A DNA stretch of 64,000 nucleotides from Lantana camara (GCA_037501455.1 CM074858.1:98676001-98740000); one strand, 5' to 3'; positions 38,238-51,100 are shown, counted from the stretch's first letter. Notes: generated by a model not told the origin, from the letters alone. Program-made: numbers and translations.

Positions 38238-40378
38238 GGTGGTTTCGCAACATTTGCTATTAATGATCCAGATCCACCATTCCAACAAAGCCACCATGGC
38301 GAGCCCCACGAGGAACCCGAGGCTGTGGATGTGCAGGACGATGTGCTGTCGGATTTGGAGATAGATGATGATGTGCCAAATGCCAACGCCAACGATACCG
38401 AAGAGGTTGCCGCTACTGAGGATGTGTTGGCGCAGGGCCACACCGAAGTCATGAATGCACACCTCCACGAAGCTTATCCTTTCTACTCCGCCACAGGATC
38501 TGAAATGTACGCTGACTCGATGGACTTGCCATCGTGTAAATGGAGTCAGTTTTACAATCCTAATGTTGGTAGATTGGCAATTGGGATGACATTTCAAAGC
38601 AAAAAACACGATCAAGCCTCCATCCAACACTACTCGATTCGCTGGGCGAAGCGAGAGTTTTTCGTAAAAAATAGTGATCCAAACTTCTGGAAGGTTTTAT
38701 GCTTGCACCGTCAGGCAACAGGCTACCAATGGGCGGTGCGCGTCCAATTTAAAAAGATATATCAAACTTGGGCGATCATCGTATACAACGGGGATCATAC
38801 CTGCAGTGACGACTACATCTGTAATGATCATGAGAATTTGAACACGAATTTTATTGTTGGGTTGTTGTTGGGCCACGTTCGTACTAATTACTCGTACTCC
38901 GTAGCCGACCTCCAACAGACCGTGAAGGACTTCTGTGGATACGAAATTGGGTATTCAAAGGCATACCACAGTCTTAGACGTGCAAAGGAGCACTTGTACG
39001 GTACTTGGGAAAGCTCGATTTGCAGCCTTCCAAATTTCATGTCCGCACTTCAAAAATGGAACCCCGGTAAACCCTAAATTCCCTGTCCCATTTGTTTATG
39101 ATTTACTCTGTCATCTGTACTACATTATAATCTATGTTACTATGCTGATTGATATGCAGGGACCATAGTGGACTGGCAGCACCACCCTCGTGGAGGAGGT
39201 AGGCCCGGAGTCGAGATGATACATCTATTTTTTTGGGCTTTCAAACCTTGCATTGAAGGGTTCAAACATTGTCGGCCGGTCATCTGCGTTGATGCCACCC
39301 ACTTGTACACCAAGTACAAACATAAGCTCATGATTGCAGTTTGTGTCGATGGGAACCAAACTATTCTTCCACTTGCATTTGCTTTGGTAGATGAGGAGTC
39401 TACTAGTTCGTGGGGATGGTTTCTGAAATTATTGCGCATGCATATCATAGGAGACTCCCACGGGTTTATCACCATAATTTCAGATCGTAATAACGGCATA
39501 ACTAGGGCTGTCACTGAAGGGTACGGGTCATTTAACGGTGACCAAGGATGCCACCGTTACTGCTTGAGGCACCTGTGTTCCAATATCAATTCCAGATTTA
39601 AAAAGCCACAACTAAAAGATCTTTGCTGGGTTGCCGGTGCAGCAGCCGATGAAGTTTCATTCCAGCAGGCTTTCAATCGAATTCTTATGCTGAAGCAGCT
39701 GATTATCTTATGAGTATAGGCCTGGAGAAATAGACTTTGGCGCATGATGGAGGACATCGATTTGGAACGACTACCACAAATCATGTGGAGGTACATAACG
39801 GTGTGCTAAAAGGAGCCAGACGTCTGCCAATTTGTGGAATTGTTGAGATGACGTACGTTAAGCTTACTTGTTATTTCAACGATAAGTTACAATTAGCGAG
39901 ACAATTAACATCACACGGACGTGCCTTCACACCATATGCGGATAGTATCTACCGAGAAAATGCTATGCACGTCGCCTCAAATATTGTGCACATGGCCAAC
40001 CATGATGATTTATCGGCCAATGTTATGACCGTAGGCGAACAAGGTCGTGTGTCCCGATTTTGTGTCACGTTGAGCACGAGGGAATGCAGTTGTGGATCTT
40101 GGAAAAAATCAGGAATTCCCTGCGCGCCTGCTATCCAAGTCTGTAGACATGTCAATGAACCTGCTTCCCACTACATGTCATGGTATTATGAGATTGATCA
40201 CTTTATGGAGACATATAGCGGTAAATTTTATCCTATATGGTCGAAAGAATATTGGTCTTCTGCTGGTTTTGAGCTTGTTCACGACCCAACAATGAAAGAG
40301 AGAAGGAGACGAGGTAGAGATAGAACAACACGACTACTTAATGAAATGGACCAGGTCAGTCCATCTCGACGCAGATAA

Positions 40379-40842
40379 ACGATAATTGTTTGGTGTATGT
40401 GATGCTTTAAACAAATGTTATGTTGTCACTTTATATTCAAGAAAACTTTGTGTAGTAGCCACCTGTGTTATTTAGATCATATCAATAAATAAAATAGCTT
40501 GTATTATTTTTGATTTTCCAATACGTAAATTAATCGATACTAGTTAAAATATAAATAAAAACCAAAAATTAAATTATAATTACTTAACGTATAATACATA
40601 AAAATTAAAAACATAACGTAATTAATACAACATTAAAAAAAAAAAACTGTTTAACGTAATAATACAACAAAAAACACACTATTTTCTCTCCTCACGCAGG
40701 GAGAGACCACTTACATTAAAAACAAATAATACATAAAAACAAATGATAAAAAGAATACAACAAAAAAAAAAATTATTATTTTATTAAATAATAAAATATT
40801 ACAAGAAATGATGGCAGGCACAGGGAGAGACTAATTAATTAA
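40379..40842. other. AT-rich 3' region of the MULE
   Basis: Between the transposase stop and the right inverted repeat there is only A/T-rich DNA with poly(A) runs and AATAAA-like words (for example near 40485). It probably contains the transposase transcript end. No gene is seen. Confidence 0.5.
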
Positions 40843-41118
40843 AAAAAATATTATTTTAATGGAATCGCGGATGGCAATCGCGACTCCTATTAAAATAATA
40901 AAAAAAATTATGGAGTCGCGGATAAGATCCACAACCCCTATTAAAATAACGTACAAAATTGGAGTCGTGGATGAGAGCCGTGACTCCGACATAAATAATA
41001 TTAAAATAATAGGAGTCGCGGATCTCATCCACGACTTATATTAAAATCTTAAATCCCCGTAAAACGGTACTACTTTATTAAATCAGAATAAAAATAATAT
41101 TATTTTTGAAAATCTCTC
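40843..41118 (-). repeat. Right terminal inverted repeat of the MULE
   Basis: It is the reverse complement of the left repeat and has four matching dyads at about 40862, 40914, 40961 and 41012. The outer 20 bases match the left end at about 15 positions. Confidence 0.85.
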
Positions 41119-41127
41119 TAACTTATT
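41119..41127. repeat. Right target-site duplication of the MULE
   Basis: TAACTTATT here pairs with TAACTTATG at 23196-23204. Confidence 0.8.
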
Positions 41128-41300
41128 CTTGAGGACGGACTACATTGAAGTGCAATGGGTTACACCCCTACTTCAAAATTATTCCATTTATACATATATC
41201 ACTATTTAAATTGATTAAAACACTTAAATATACTCGGGGTACATGCTACGATCCAAATGCTCCATCTGATCTTGGAAATCCGACTCCTCCTCTAAATGAA

Positions 41301-42965
41301 CTAATTATAAAGATTAGGAGGTAACCTCGGGGCAACGAGAACGTCAAGTGGCGTGACTTTGCTGTTCGTCATTCCACCGCTCTCATCCATATCAACCTTA
41401 GACAATGTTGAGATGTCGAATCCCTGCAAGAAGCTAGCCAACACCGAATGCGCCATCTGCAAACCAAAATTCATTCCGGGGCACATCCTTCGACCAGCAC
41501 CAAACGGAAGCAACTCAAAATCCTGACCCTTAACATTCAAATCTTTGTGCTTTTCTAAAAACCTCTCCGGCTTGAATTCCCAGGCGTCCTCTGACCACAC
41601 CTTGGGGTCCCTGTGCATCTTCCACAAGTTGAGGATGAGCCATGTACCTTTCGGAATATGATAGCCTCCTACATTCGCGTCTTCAATGAAAGTGCGTGGG
41701 CCCGAAAAGGGGCCCGCCGGGTATAATCTCAAAGACTCCTTGATGACGGCATTAAGGTAGACTAAGTTATTGATATCCGATTCATTTAGTAGCCTCTCTC
41801 TTCCGACTTGTTTGTCTAATTCTTCTTGAACTTTTTTCAGGACGTGAGGATTGTTCAACATGAGGCAGAGTGTCCATACCACCGTGATTGCAGTGCTGTC
41901 GCTCCCTCCAGCAATCAAATTCTGCACAAACCAATTAAAAAATAAAAAAATTCGTCCGAACTACAAGCATGATACTTATATTCTCGTACTGATCTTAACT
42001 ACAATTAACATACGTACCTTGCAAGTAGATTTGATGATGGTATCAGCGTCATATTCACTCTTAAACTCAGGACTTTGTACAACTGAGAGCAACACATCCA
42101 TGAAATCATCCGGCTCATCATTGACGGACTTCTCCTTTTCCTTATGCTCCGCCAACCATCCTCCTATAATTCTATCCAATTCTCTTGAATTTTCCTTCAT
42201 TCTCTTCTCAATTCCACCTAAATCCAACCATCGGAGATAAGGCAGTGTATCCCCCGGCACGAATAGCCCGGATAAGTAGAAAAATTCCCTAAACACCTCC
42301 TTCCACCGCCGAATCATAGCTGCATCAGCTCCCTTCAATCTAATCCCAGTCACCAGCCTAAGGATCAGGCTCAAGACCAAATTCTCGATCCATTGTTTCA
42401 CGTCCACAGAAACCCGACCCGACCCGTCCTTCTTCTCCTCCCAAAATTTGTAAAGCTCCTTCCTGGCCTCCAAGATTTCGGACGTGCGCATGTTCTTCTG
42501 CAGCTCGATTCTACGAATGGAGAGAAGCTCCATCGTAGTCAACTTGCGTATGTGGCGCCAGTATGGGCCGTACGGAGCGAAGCCTAACATGATGCTGTTG
42601 TAGCTCAAGAGTATGGCCGCCCTGGATTGTGGGCGGCCGGAGACGGCGACGTCGTTGGTGGTGAAAAGCTGTTTGGCAAATTCCCAACTGCTCACGACGA
42701 CGACACGCTGGATGCCGAGACGGATAGTGAAGATCGGCCCGTATTTTTCGGCCAATGCACCTATCTTGTAGTGTGGAAGATCTTCGTTGGAGGATCCAGC
42801 GCTCAAGAGATGGAGGTGGCCGGTGAAGGGACGTGCACCGCTGACTTCTGGTGGCGATTTAAGTGTGTTCTTTTTCAGCTTAGCGGACCCTGAAAAGCGC
42901 AGGTAATAGTAGAAAAGGAGAAAGGCCGCGATGGCGCCGGCTATGGCTGAGCTTGTCAACTCCAT
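41301..42965 (-). CDS. Cytochrome P450 (CYP82-like), two exons
   Basis: Exon 1 is 42965-42018 (316 codons) and exon 2 is 41921-41301. They are joined by a 96-bp phase-0 intron (GTACGTATG to GTTTGTGCAG). The 522-residue protein has a membrane anchor (about 8-24), a proline hinge (PPEVSGARPFTGH), helix-C WRHIR (136-140), the helix-I oxygen-binding AGGSDST (320-326), ESLR (378-381), PERF (434-437) and heme loop FGAGRRMCPG with Cys 463. All are intact. The C-terminal VAPRLPPNLY resembles CYP82 enzymes, which oxidise specialised metabolites such as flavonoids, terpenoids and alkaloids at the ER with a reductase partner. The substrate cannot be told. Transposons flank it closely on both sides. Confidence 0.93.
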
Positions 42966-43011
42966 GATTAGTAACTATTGATTGATGGCAACACTGAGTA
43001 CACACACCACT

Positions 43012-43019
43012 CTTATATA
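43012..43019 (-). promoter_or_regulatory. TATA box of the P450 gene
   Basis: TATATAAG on the minus strand lies 47 bp upstream of the ATG, implying a very short leader. Only about 15 bp further upstream the first transposon begins (43035). Confidence 0.65.
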
Positions 43020-44152
43020 GGCTAGAGCTATACACAGGGGCGAAGCCAATGTAGGCCCCACACCCAGAGGCGGAGGGGGGGGGGGGCATGGGTGGCGTTG
43101 CCCCCTAAATTTTTGAATTTTTTTTTATTATATATAAATTTTAGAAATTTTATTATTTTGTCCCCCTAATTTATAAATTTGCCCCTCTCCCCCAAATTAC
43201 AACTCACTAATCCTAATAATTAGGTTTTATTTCTAGATTAATTTGAATTTTAGTATTAGTTTCCTTTAATTATGATTCTTTTTCTCAATCCAAATGCATT
43301 TTTACGTTTCCCAATAGAAGTCTTTTGATTATGTCAAAAAAAAAATAGAAGTCTGTTGATATTCTTTTCTTCTTTCACGTATTAAAAAATCTCCCATTAA
43401 TCTTTTTCTCTCTCTCTTTATCGTTCTTTTTCTCTTTTATTTTTTTATTCTTTTTTTTCTTTTCTTCTATTCAACTTAAAACTCTTATTTTTCTCCCAAG
43501 TTATCCAATAAAACCAAAAGATAATATTAACTTATATTTAATTTTAATTTTTCTATTTTTCTCTTATAGTTTTACTATGAATAAATTATTCAGATAAAAT
43601 TTATAATGAATTTGTTAATTGTAATTAGTTCAATATTTTGAGGAAAGATTGTATTAAGAAAATATCGTTTATTATTTATATAACTGTGCTATTTTTCTTC
43701 TTTTATTATGGATAATTATTTAGTTAAAAAATTGTATCTAAATAGTAATTTTCGTTTGTGTTTTATTATGAAATAAATGTGTTATCTTAGTATTTCTTTT
43801 ATTACAAATAAATTATTTAGCTAATAGATTGTATCTTAAATAATAATTTTAGTTTTCTTTTATAACAGATAAAATTTATAATTAATTTCTTAATTGTATC
43901 TTTTACCTCTATGACTATCAAAATATAATATGTCAAATAATAGATAGAATATTATATTTTTTTTTGTTGAATGGAAATATTATAGTTATAATATGTAAAA
44001 ATTTGAGACACTTTTTAGTGCATTTTTAATCAAATTAAAATTTTAAGTTATGCATGTTTTATTTATATATATAGAATAAAATAATATTTTTATTTTTATT
44101 AAAATAATATTTATTTTTTAAAAAATATTATTATATTTTAAATTTTCGCCCC

Positions 44153-44963
44153 TGATGGGGTCAAAATACGATCGTCCCACGTTAAGACACGTGGCATCAC
44201 CGAGATGATGACATCTGTCTCCCCAAGGCTGCACCCATCAGCGCAACGAGCGCTAAGCGCAACGAGCGCAATCCTTCTTCAGGAGTTAAGCCCAACGAGC
44301 GCTGTCACTCCCACGAGCGTCCTACATACTAAATGATTGGCACGCCCACGTGCCAAGGGAGCCCTCTTCGAGCGTCACACTCCCTCAGAGTGGCCTCCCC
44401 TTTGGCTCGTCACTTGAACTGGAGCCTTCATTCCCCTCAGCGGATATCTTGGCCTCCTATACTCTTGGTTGTCACGATCAGGCTCATAAGCCCTCGTTAC
44501 CAACCACCCAAATGGCTCTCTGACACATCGTACATGCCCGCGCACCTGCCACTGTTGCCCGCACCAACTTTTAGCCGCTTTTGCAGAAGATTCCTCCTAG
44601 GTTTCTCTCTCAGGGCGCCACGTGTTAGGGCAACATTCGGCCAGGACCACTTGAGGCAAATGACCAAAGGGCCCTTGACCCTCAACTATAAATAGCTAAA
44701 GTCATCTTCTACACTGGTAAGCATTCTTTACCACTGAAATTGCTGTCAAACTTACATTTCTTCAGACCTTGAACTGACTTGAGCGTCGGAGAGCCAAACT
44801 GGGTATCACCCCCAGTTCCCCCAGCTTGGCCTTCTGACTTTTCTTGTGCTTGTCCCAACAGGTAGAACCCCCTTTTCATTTCCGGCGAATCTCCGGTGGT
44901 TTCCTCCACAAATACAAATCGTAAAGTGATCGGATTCGGATCCTTACATTTCCGAACCCATCA
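44153..44963 (+). repeat. 5' LTR of the young Tat element
   Basis: TGATGGGG to ACCCATCA, 811 bp. A TATA box (CTATAAATAG) lies at 44685-44695, about 270 bp before the LTR end. The upstream part has several AACGAGCGC words (about 44245-44320). Confidence 0.95.
44685..44695 (+). promoter_or_regulatory. TATA box of the Tat 5' LTR
   Basis: CTATAAATAG is a strong plant TATA box and is repeated in the 3' LTR at 56719-56728. A related distance (about 278 bp to the LTR end) is kept in the LTR fragment at 59257. Confidence 0.7.
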
Positions 44964-44967
44964 TTTT

Positions 44968-44985
44968 TGGCGCCGTCTGTGGGAA
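44968..44985 (+). promoter_or_regulatory. Primer-binding site of the young Tat element
   Basis: TGGCGCCGTCTGTGGGAA, four T bases inside the LTR, is the common Tat-lineage primer site and is identical to that of the reversed copy. I do not name the tRNA. Confidence 0.85.
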
Positions 44986-45053
44986 ACCGTTCCTCTATTC
45001 CTTTCTTTCTTTTGTTGGTAGAAAAACAAGCACACTCTTACCCCTAAACAATC

Positions 45054-48000
45054 ATGGTTGTTACAAGATCTGGAGCTGTGGGAGGAGGAGATAATGCCTC
45101 CCAGGATGCCAATATCATTATTCCCTCCACCGCTGCTGGTGGAGCCCCGCCTCTTTCCGCCGCCGCTGGTGGAGCACCTCCCGCCGCAGGAGTGACCCCG
45201 CAGGCTGAGTCTTCAATACCTCCACCTGCACCGCCAGCACTGCCCATCCCCGCCGCCGCTGGAGGAGTCTCTCTCTCTGCTCCTCCGCAGCCTGCTCAGA
45301 ACCCCTGGGTCCATCCCCAGATGAATCTCGGAGTACAGGGTTATATGATGCCACCTCCCGGATATACTCTCACTCCGGCCGTTATGATGCCGCCGGTCCA
45401 GCCGTATCATACTGGTCAGATCCAGCTCCCAGTGGTGGTCCCCAGGGAGATTGAAGGAGTGGAGTTACCTCCACTAACCACCCAGCAGTTGCGGGCTCTC
45501 TATGCCCAGTGTGAGGTTCAGGCGGCCCAGGGAGCATGGGAGAGGTTCCACTCCATGTACTTCCCCTCTGGGCAGGCCACTCAAATTGCAGCCCCTTTGG
45601 CCGGACAACAAAACTTTCCCCTCAGAGAAGCCCAGGCTGTCCTGAGGGTACAACCGTCCCTACCACCGGCCAGAGAAGTGCCCCCGCAGGAGGGCAACGA
45701 GCGTCCCTCCATGGGCAGGAATAAAGAGCCCACGGAGCGAGTGAACGAGAATGAAGGGGACTCTTATGTCTCCAGGAGGGGCTCACGAGCCCCCAGGCAC
45801 GGAGACAAGCAAGTAGACGTAAATCCTGACATCCTCGCGGCTGTGCAAGACCAGCTGCAGGGTTTAAAGGATATTGTGGGACAGCTCTCACGAGGGCGCT
45901 CAACTCAGATCTCCCCTAGTCGGGATGAACGGGTTGACGCCAGAAGCACCCGTACCAAGGACCCTCCACCAAAGGTCCCCCACCGCAAGGAGCCGGAGGA
46001 AAATTTCGGCACGTATGAGTACCACCCATTGGCGAGGGGTTCACCCCTCGTGGAAGAAGTTCTGATGGCCCAAGCAGGCATGGCCAAAATCCCCACTTCC
46101 ATCAACCGTTACGACGGGACAACTGATCCAGCTGAACACTTGGATCATTTTTTGCATCTTATGCACCTTTACGAGCATTCCAGCAACTATTGGGCGAAGG
46201 TCTTCGTCACTTCCCTGGTAGGAATGGCTCAAGAGTGGTACAAACGACTGCCGCCGCGCTCGATTCACTCCTATGAAGAGCTGGCTCATGCTTTCCTCAA
46301 CCACTTCAATTCTTTGAAAGCGCCAGTCACCGCACCTACTGCCCTGTACAACGTGGTGCAAGGCAAGAGCGAATCTCTGCGCTCGTTCTTTGCCCGCTTC
46401 AACAAGGAGATCCTCCAAGTGGAGAGGCCTTCTATGGATTTCTTGATCCCCGTGCTCTTTCAGGCTGTGGATCACAAGCAATATGTGAGCAAGAAATTTG
46501 CTGATGCCATTGTGGAAAGGAGGCCAGGGACCCTCATGGCCTTGAGAGAGGTTGCCGAGCCGTTCTTCGCGCTCGAAGACATGTATGGGACGAATGGTCC
46601 CCGGCATCACAGTCCGGCCAGGAACGAGCGACCCCATCACGAGCGGGGACGGGACGTGGCCATCAAGAAGGAGCGCCCTCAAGAGCGCAGAAGGTCGCCG
46701 CCACCCCCTCGTCGATTCGAGCGGATCCCGCTTACCAGGCCGAATTCAGAAGTCTACAACCTCTCCGATAAGAAGCTCTTTAAGAGACCCATCAAAATGA
46801 GGGAAACGGACTCGCTCAGGCGCTCGAACAAATACTGCGCATTCCACAAGCAAAGAGGGCACGACACGGATGAGTGCCGGCAGTTGGAAGCTGAGATTCA
46901 AAGGCTCGTCGCAGGGGGCCACCTGAAGGAATTCGTCCGGGTGCTCGAGCGCTACCATGAACAATGCAACGAGCGCGCCGGAAGAAGAAGGAGGAGTCCG
47001 TCCCGGTCAAAGAGCCCAAGGGGTAGGGGACCTCCTGAAAGCAGCAGCCGCCGGGGCAATAAAGGAAAAGCCCCTGAGCAAGAAAACGAACCTTTCGCGG
47101 TCATAAATATGATTGCAGGAGGCTCGTCAGGAGGGGATTCAAACGCCTCCCGACGGAGGTACGTCCGGAGCTACAACCAACGCCCAGCAGTGCCTAGACC
47201 TATCTATGCCATCCAGAGTCCAAGCGCTCAACGGTCAAGAGAGAATGATGTAATAGGCTTTGATGATAGGGATTTAGAGCACATTGTAACACCCCGTGGG
47301 GAAAGTGTAACCTCTGATTGCCCCATGGTGGTTAGTGTAGATGTTCATAATCATGTTGTAAAAAGGGTATTGGTGGATAGTGGAAGCTCCGTTAATGTTT
47401 TGCCTTATTCTACGTTTTTAAAGATGAAGGCTGACCTTCCACTCGAGCCTCTCAAAACAGCCCTCATTGGCTTTGGAGGCTCGGAAGTTGTCCCACGAGG
47501 GCAAATACGCCTAGCTACTTCATTCGGCCGAGCCCCTCAGCGCAAAACACTCTTGGTAACATACGCAGTTGTGGAGATAGACATTCCGTATAACATCATA
47601 ATTGGGCGCCCCGCCCTCGTGGATTTCAAAGCCATCATCTCCACCTACCACCAGAAGATTAAATTCCCCACCCCCGAGGGTGTGGGAGAAGTACTGTGCA
47701 ATGTGCAAGAGGCTTGGGAATGTTATATGCTGTCCATCAGAAAGCCTAAAGCGGAGAAAACCTTCCAAGTTGGGTCCACAAAGAAGGCGGTGGACTTCCC
47801 CAATTTAGATGAGGACAGCCCAGCACGGAAAAGGGTGAAATTGAACAAGAAAAAGAACAAAAAGAAGAGGGGAAACAACGAGGAGAATTCCCTCGAAAGT
47901 GCACCACCAGGGACCGTTGGTGGATCGTCCTCAGAAGGAGACGAGCCAGGAGAGAGTGAACCAGCACCCGGTGACCGTTTGACAGGAAAGAAGAGGGCGC

Positions 48001-48122
48001 TCGAACTTCCTCGCCCTGAGATAAGGATCGAGCCCTCGGAGAAGTTCCTTACCGTTGAGCTGGAGCCCGGAAACAAGGATAAGACTACTCAGATAGGACC
48101 TAACCTTTCAGGGCCTTCTTAG
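45054..48122 (+). pseudogene. Tat gag-protease, ends at a nonsense codon before RT
   Basis: The 1022-residue frame starts MVVTRSGAVG, conserved in the reversed copy. A Pro/Ala-rich N-terminus is followed by the gag core (about residues 330-520, IPTSINRYDGTTDPAEHLDHF). An Arg/Ser-rich region, a variant zinc motif (CAFH..GHDTDEC, about 595-608) and an aspartic protease with Asp-Ser-Gly-Ser at Asp 775 come next. A Lys-rich tail leads toward RT. It should continue into pol, but TAG at 48120-48122 stops it. The second Tat copy has CAG (Gln) at the same place, so this is a C-to-T change. Gag forms the particle and the protease cuts the polyprotein. Confidence 0.9.
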
Positions 48123-51100
48123 ATCATGATGATTGATTTTCTAAGGGAAAACAGGGATGTATTTGCGTGGAAAGCCTCCGACCTCACTGGGATCGACCCG
48201 AGCGTCATTGTCCATAGGCTTAATGTGGATCCCTCTTTCAAACCCATCAAGCAGAAAAAGCGGGATGTACATGGCTTTCAAAAGAAAGTCATCGAAGAGG
48301 AAGTTAATAAACTCTTGGAGGCTCAATATATCGAGCCCATCTTGTACCCGGAATGGTTGTGTAATGTCGTTTTGGTACCCAAGAGCGCGAATAAATGGCG
48401 CATGTGCAACGATTTCACTAATCTCAACAAGGCCTGCCCTAAAGATCATTACCCGCTGCCTCGGATAGATCAATTGGTGGATTCGACCGCTGGCTGCGAG
48501 CTCATGAGCATGATGGACGCTTTCCAGGGATACTATCAGATCTTTATGGCCCCAGAGGACCGTCCCAAAACCTCGTTTGTTGTCCATATGGGGGTATATT
48601 GCTTCTTAGTTATACCTTTCGGACTTAAGAACGCCGGAGCTACGTATCAGCGGCTCGTCAACAAGATGTTTGAAAGAGAAATTGGAAGGTCCATGGAGGT
48701 TTACGTGGATGATATGATTGTCAAAAGCGAGCGCCAGGACTCCCACTTGGAAGATCTCAAGCGCACTTTTTCAATCTTGCGTCAATATGGGTTGAAGTTG
48801 AACCCTTCGAAGTGCACCTTTGGAGTACAAGGGGGAAAGTTCTTAGGGTACATGGTCAGTTAGAGGGGAATTGAGGCCAATCCGGAGAAGATCAAGGCCA
48901 TTTTGGAAATTCCCTTCCCTCGAAATTTGCGGGAAGTGCAAGTCCTAGTAGGCAAAATCATCTCGTTGAACAGATTTATTTCGCGCTCGGCGGACAGGAA
49001 CCTTCCCTTCTTCAAAATTTTGAGGAACGCACGTAACTTTGCTTGGACAGAGGAATGCGAAAGGGCGCTGCAGGATATGAAGGCTTACTTATCGAGCGCA
49101 CCACTGCTGACTAAGCCCGTCGAAGGTGAGAGATTATTTATGTATCTTTCCGTTTCTTCCGAAGCCACAAGCGCTGTTCTGGTCGCTGTACGGGAGCGGA
49201 AACATTTGCCTGTCTATTATCTGAGCAAAACATTGCAAGGAGCCGAAAGAAGTATTTGGAGATTGAGAAATTAGCGTTCGCTCTTATTAACGCCTCAAGA
49301 AGGCTAAGGCCTTACTTTCAAGCGCACTCCATAACGGTTCTCACCGACCAACCCTTGAAGCAAGTGTTGTCCAAGCCAGACGTATCTGGTAGATTAATCA
49401 AATGGGCCATCGAATTGAGCCAGTTTGACCTATGCTTCGAGCCCAGAACCGCGGTGCAGGCTCAGGTTGTAGCTGATTTATTGGTCGAACGCTTTGGTTT
49501 AGAGCCCACCGTTGCGGAGAATGAGGGGTTATGGGTACTGCACACAGATGGTTCCTCAACCTCTCAAGGGGTAGGAGTAGGAGTGGCCCTCAGAAACCCC
49601 GATGGGATTGAGCTGGACTTTGCAATCAAGCTGGATTTCCAAGTCACTAATAACGAAGCAGAGTATGAAGCCCTCGTGCAAGGATTGAATATTGCTTTTC
49701 AGAATGGAGCCTCCAGAATTACCGCTTATGTGGATTCACAGTTAATTGCGAGCCAGATTGAAGGAACTTATGAGGCTCGAGAAACCACCATGGTACAGTA
49801 CTTAAGTAAAGCCAAAGAAATCATTGGGAAGTTCAAGGAATTTCATCTACTTCAAGTGCCGCGAGGAGAAAACGAGCGTGCGGACGCTCTGTCAAAGTTT
49901 GCATCAGCTTTAGAGGGCACTTCTGAACGTTCCGTTACGTTCCTTAGAACTGAGGAACCTTTGATCAAGGAGAGGGTCGCCACCGAGATAATCGCCATGA
50001 TTGATCCAAACGAGCCCTGTTGGCTTGATGACGTCGTCATTTTCCTTAGGGATGGAATTCTTCCTGCTGACAAGGTGGAAGCCAGGAAAGTCCGAAGTAA
50101 GGCCCCTCGTTTCGCTTTGGATCCCGAGGGGAGGTTGTTCAAGAAATCATTTCAAGGACCCCCAATGAGATGCCTGAGGCCCTCACAAGCGAAGGAGACA
50201 CTCGAACTCATCCACAATGGGAGCTGTGGGAATCATTCCGGAGGGCGTATCTTGGCAAAGAAGGTTCTGAGAAGTGGGTTTTATTGGCCTACAGTTCTCC
50301 AAGATGCCATTGAATTTTCGAGGAAGTGCCCCAAATGCCAATTTCATTCAAATCTCCCTCAATTGCCAGCCGCGCAGATGATCCCAATATACGTCTCTTG
50401 GCCTTTTGACCAGTGGGGAATAGACATTGTGGGCCCCTTGCCCATGGCTGTGGGATAAAAGAGGTTTGTCATTTTAGCCGTCGACTACTTCACCAAGTGG
50501 GCCGAGGCCGAAGCTGTTGCAAAAATTACTTTCAGGGTTGTGAGGGACTTCATTTGGAAAAACATCATTTGCAGGTACGGCATACCGAGGGTGCTCATTT
50601 CTGACAACGGATCCCAGTTCATAGCGGCTGACACGCGAGAATGGTGTTCTGAGTTGGGGATCGAGCAGCGATTTACTTCTGTAGGTCACCCTCAGGCCAA
50701 TGGGCAAGCAGAAGTTACTAATAGAATCATCTTGCAGCATCTAAAAACCATGCTTGAGAGCAAGAAAAGTGATGGGCTGAAGAGCTGCAAGGAGCGGTTT
50801 GGGCCTATCGCACCACCCCACGAGCGGCCACTGGAGAAACACCTTATGCGCTCGTTTATGGATCAGAAGCGATGATACCAGCGGAGATAGTAAATGAATC
50901 CGCTCGTGTCGGCTATTTCGAGCCTCAGCTCAACGATGGCAACAGAAGCTTGGAGTTGGATTTGCTGGATGAAAGGAGAGACAAAGCGTGGGCTAAGATC
51001 CACCACTATAAAGCCTCTGTGGCCCAACAATACAACAAGCGTGTGAGGGAAAGGACTTTCTAGTTGGGAGACTGGGTTTTAAAGAAAGTGGAAGTATCCA

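Larger units (their letters stand above)
27816..40378 (+). pseudogene. MURA-like transposase gene of the MULE, split by a chromovirus and broken
   Basis: The coding parts are 27816-28231, 38243-39066, 39160 to about 39713 and about 39714-40378. An intron lies at 39067-39159 (GTAAAC to TATGCAG). The N-terminus is the MULE PB1-like start (FYGGNY). The DDE catalytic core begins VICVDATHLY and continues to IISDRNNGI, followed by HRYCLRHL. The C-terminal SWIM zinc motif is CSCGSW...GIPCAPA, where the usual Cys-x-His ends Cys-Ala-Pro, so one zinc ligand is lost. Further damage is the 10-kb insertion at 28231, a frameshift near 39690 and a TAG at 39731-39733 at a Trp position. It encoded the enzyme that moves this element. 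Confidence 0.85.
23205..41118 (+). mobile_element. Mutator-like element (MULE) with plant-mobile-domain and transposase genes, interrupted by a chromovirus
   Basis: The ends are GAGGAATTTGCAAGAATAAT on the left and, reverse-complemented, GAGAGATTTTCAAAAATAAT on the right. Inverted repeats of about 280 bp and 9-bp target duplications (8 of 9 identical) flank it. Inside, on the same strand, lie a GC-rich leader exon, a plant-mobile-domain gene and a MURA-like transposase gene. Without the 10-kb chromovirus (28232-38237 plus its duplication) the element was about 7.9 kb, a normal autonomous size. Both genes are now broken. It sits 183 bp downstream of the P450 stop codon. Confidence 0.9.

Noticed and set aside
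44333..44695. 120-residue frames repeated at 44333 and 56366
   Set aside because: They are in the two LTRs of the Tat element and cover the TATA region; no evidence of coding.
46041..46682. 213-residue minus-strand frame opposite Tat gag
   Set aside because: A shadow of the real gag frame caused by GC-rich codons; no homology of its own.
48120..48122. Programmed stop readthrough between Tat gag-protease and RT
   Set aside because: The second Tat copy has CAG here and reads straight through, and several other Gln codons also turned into stops, so mutation is simpler than recoding.
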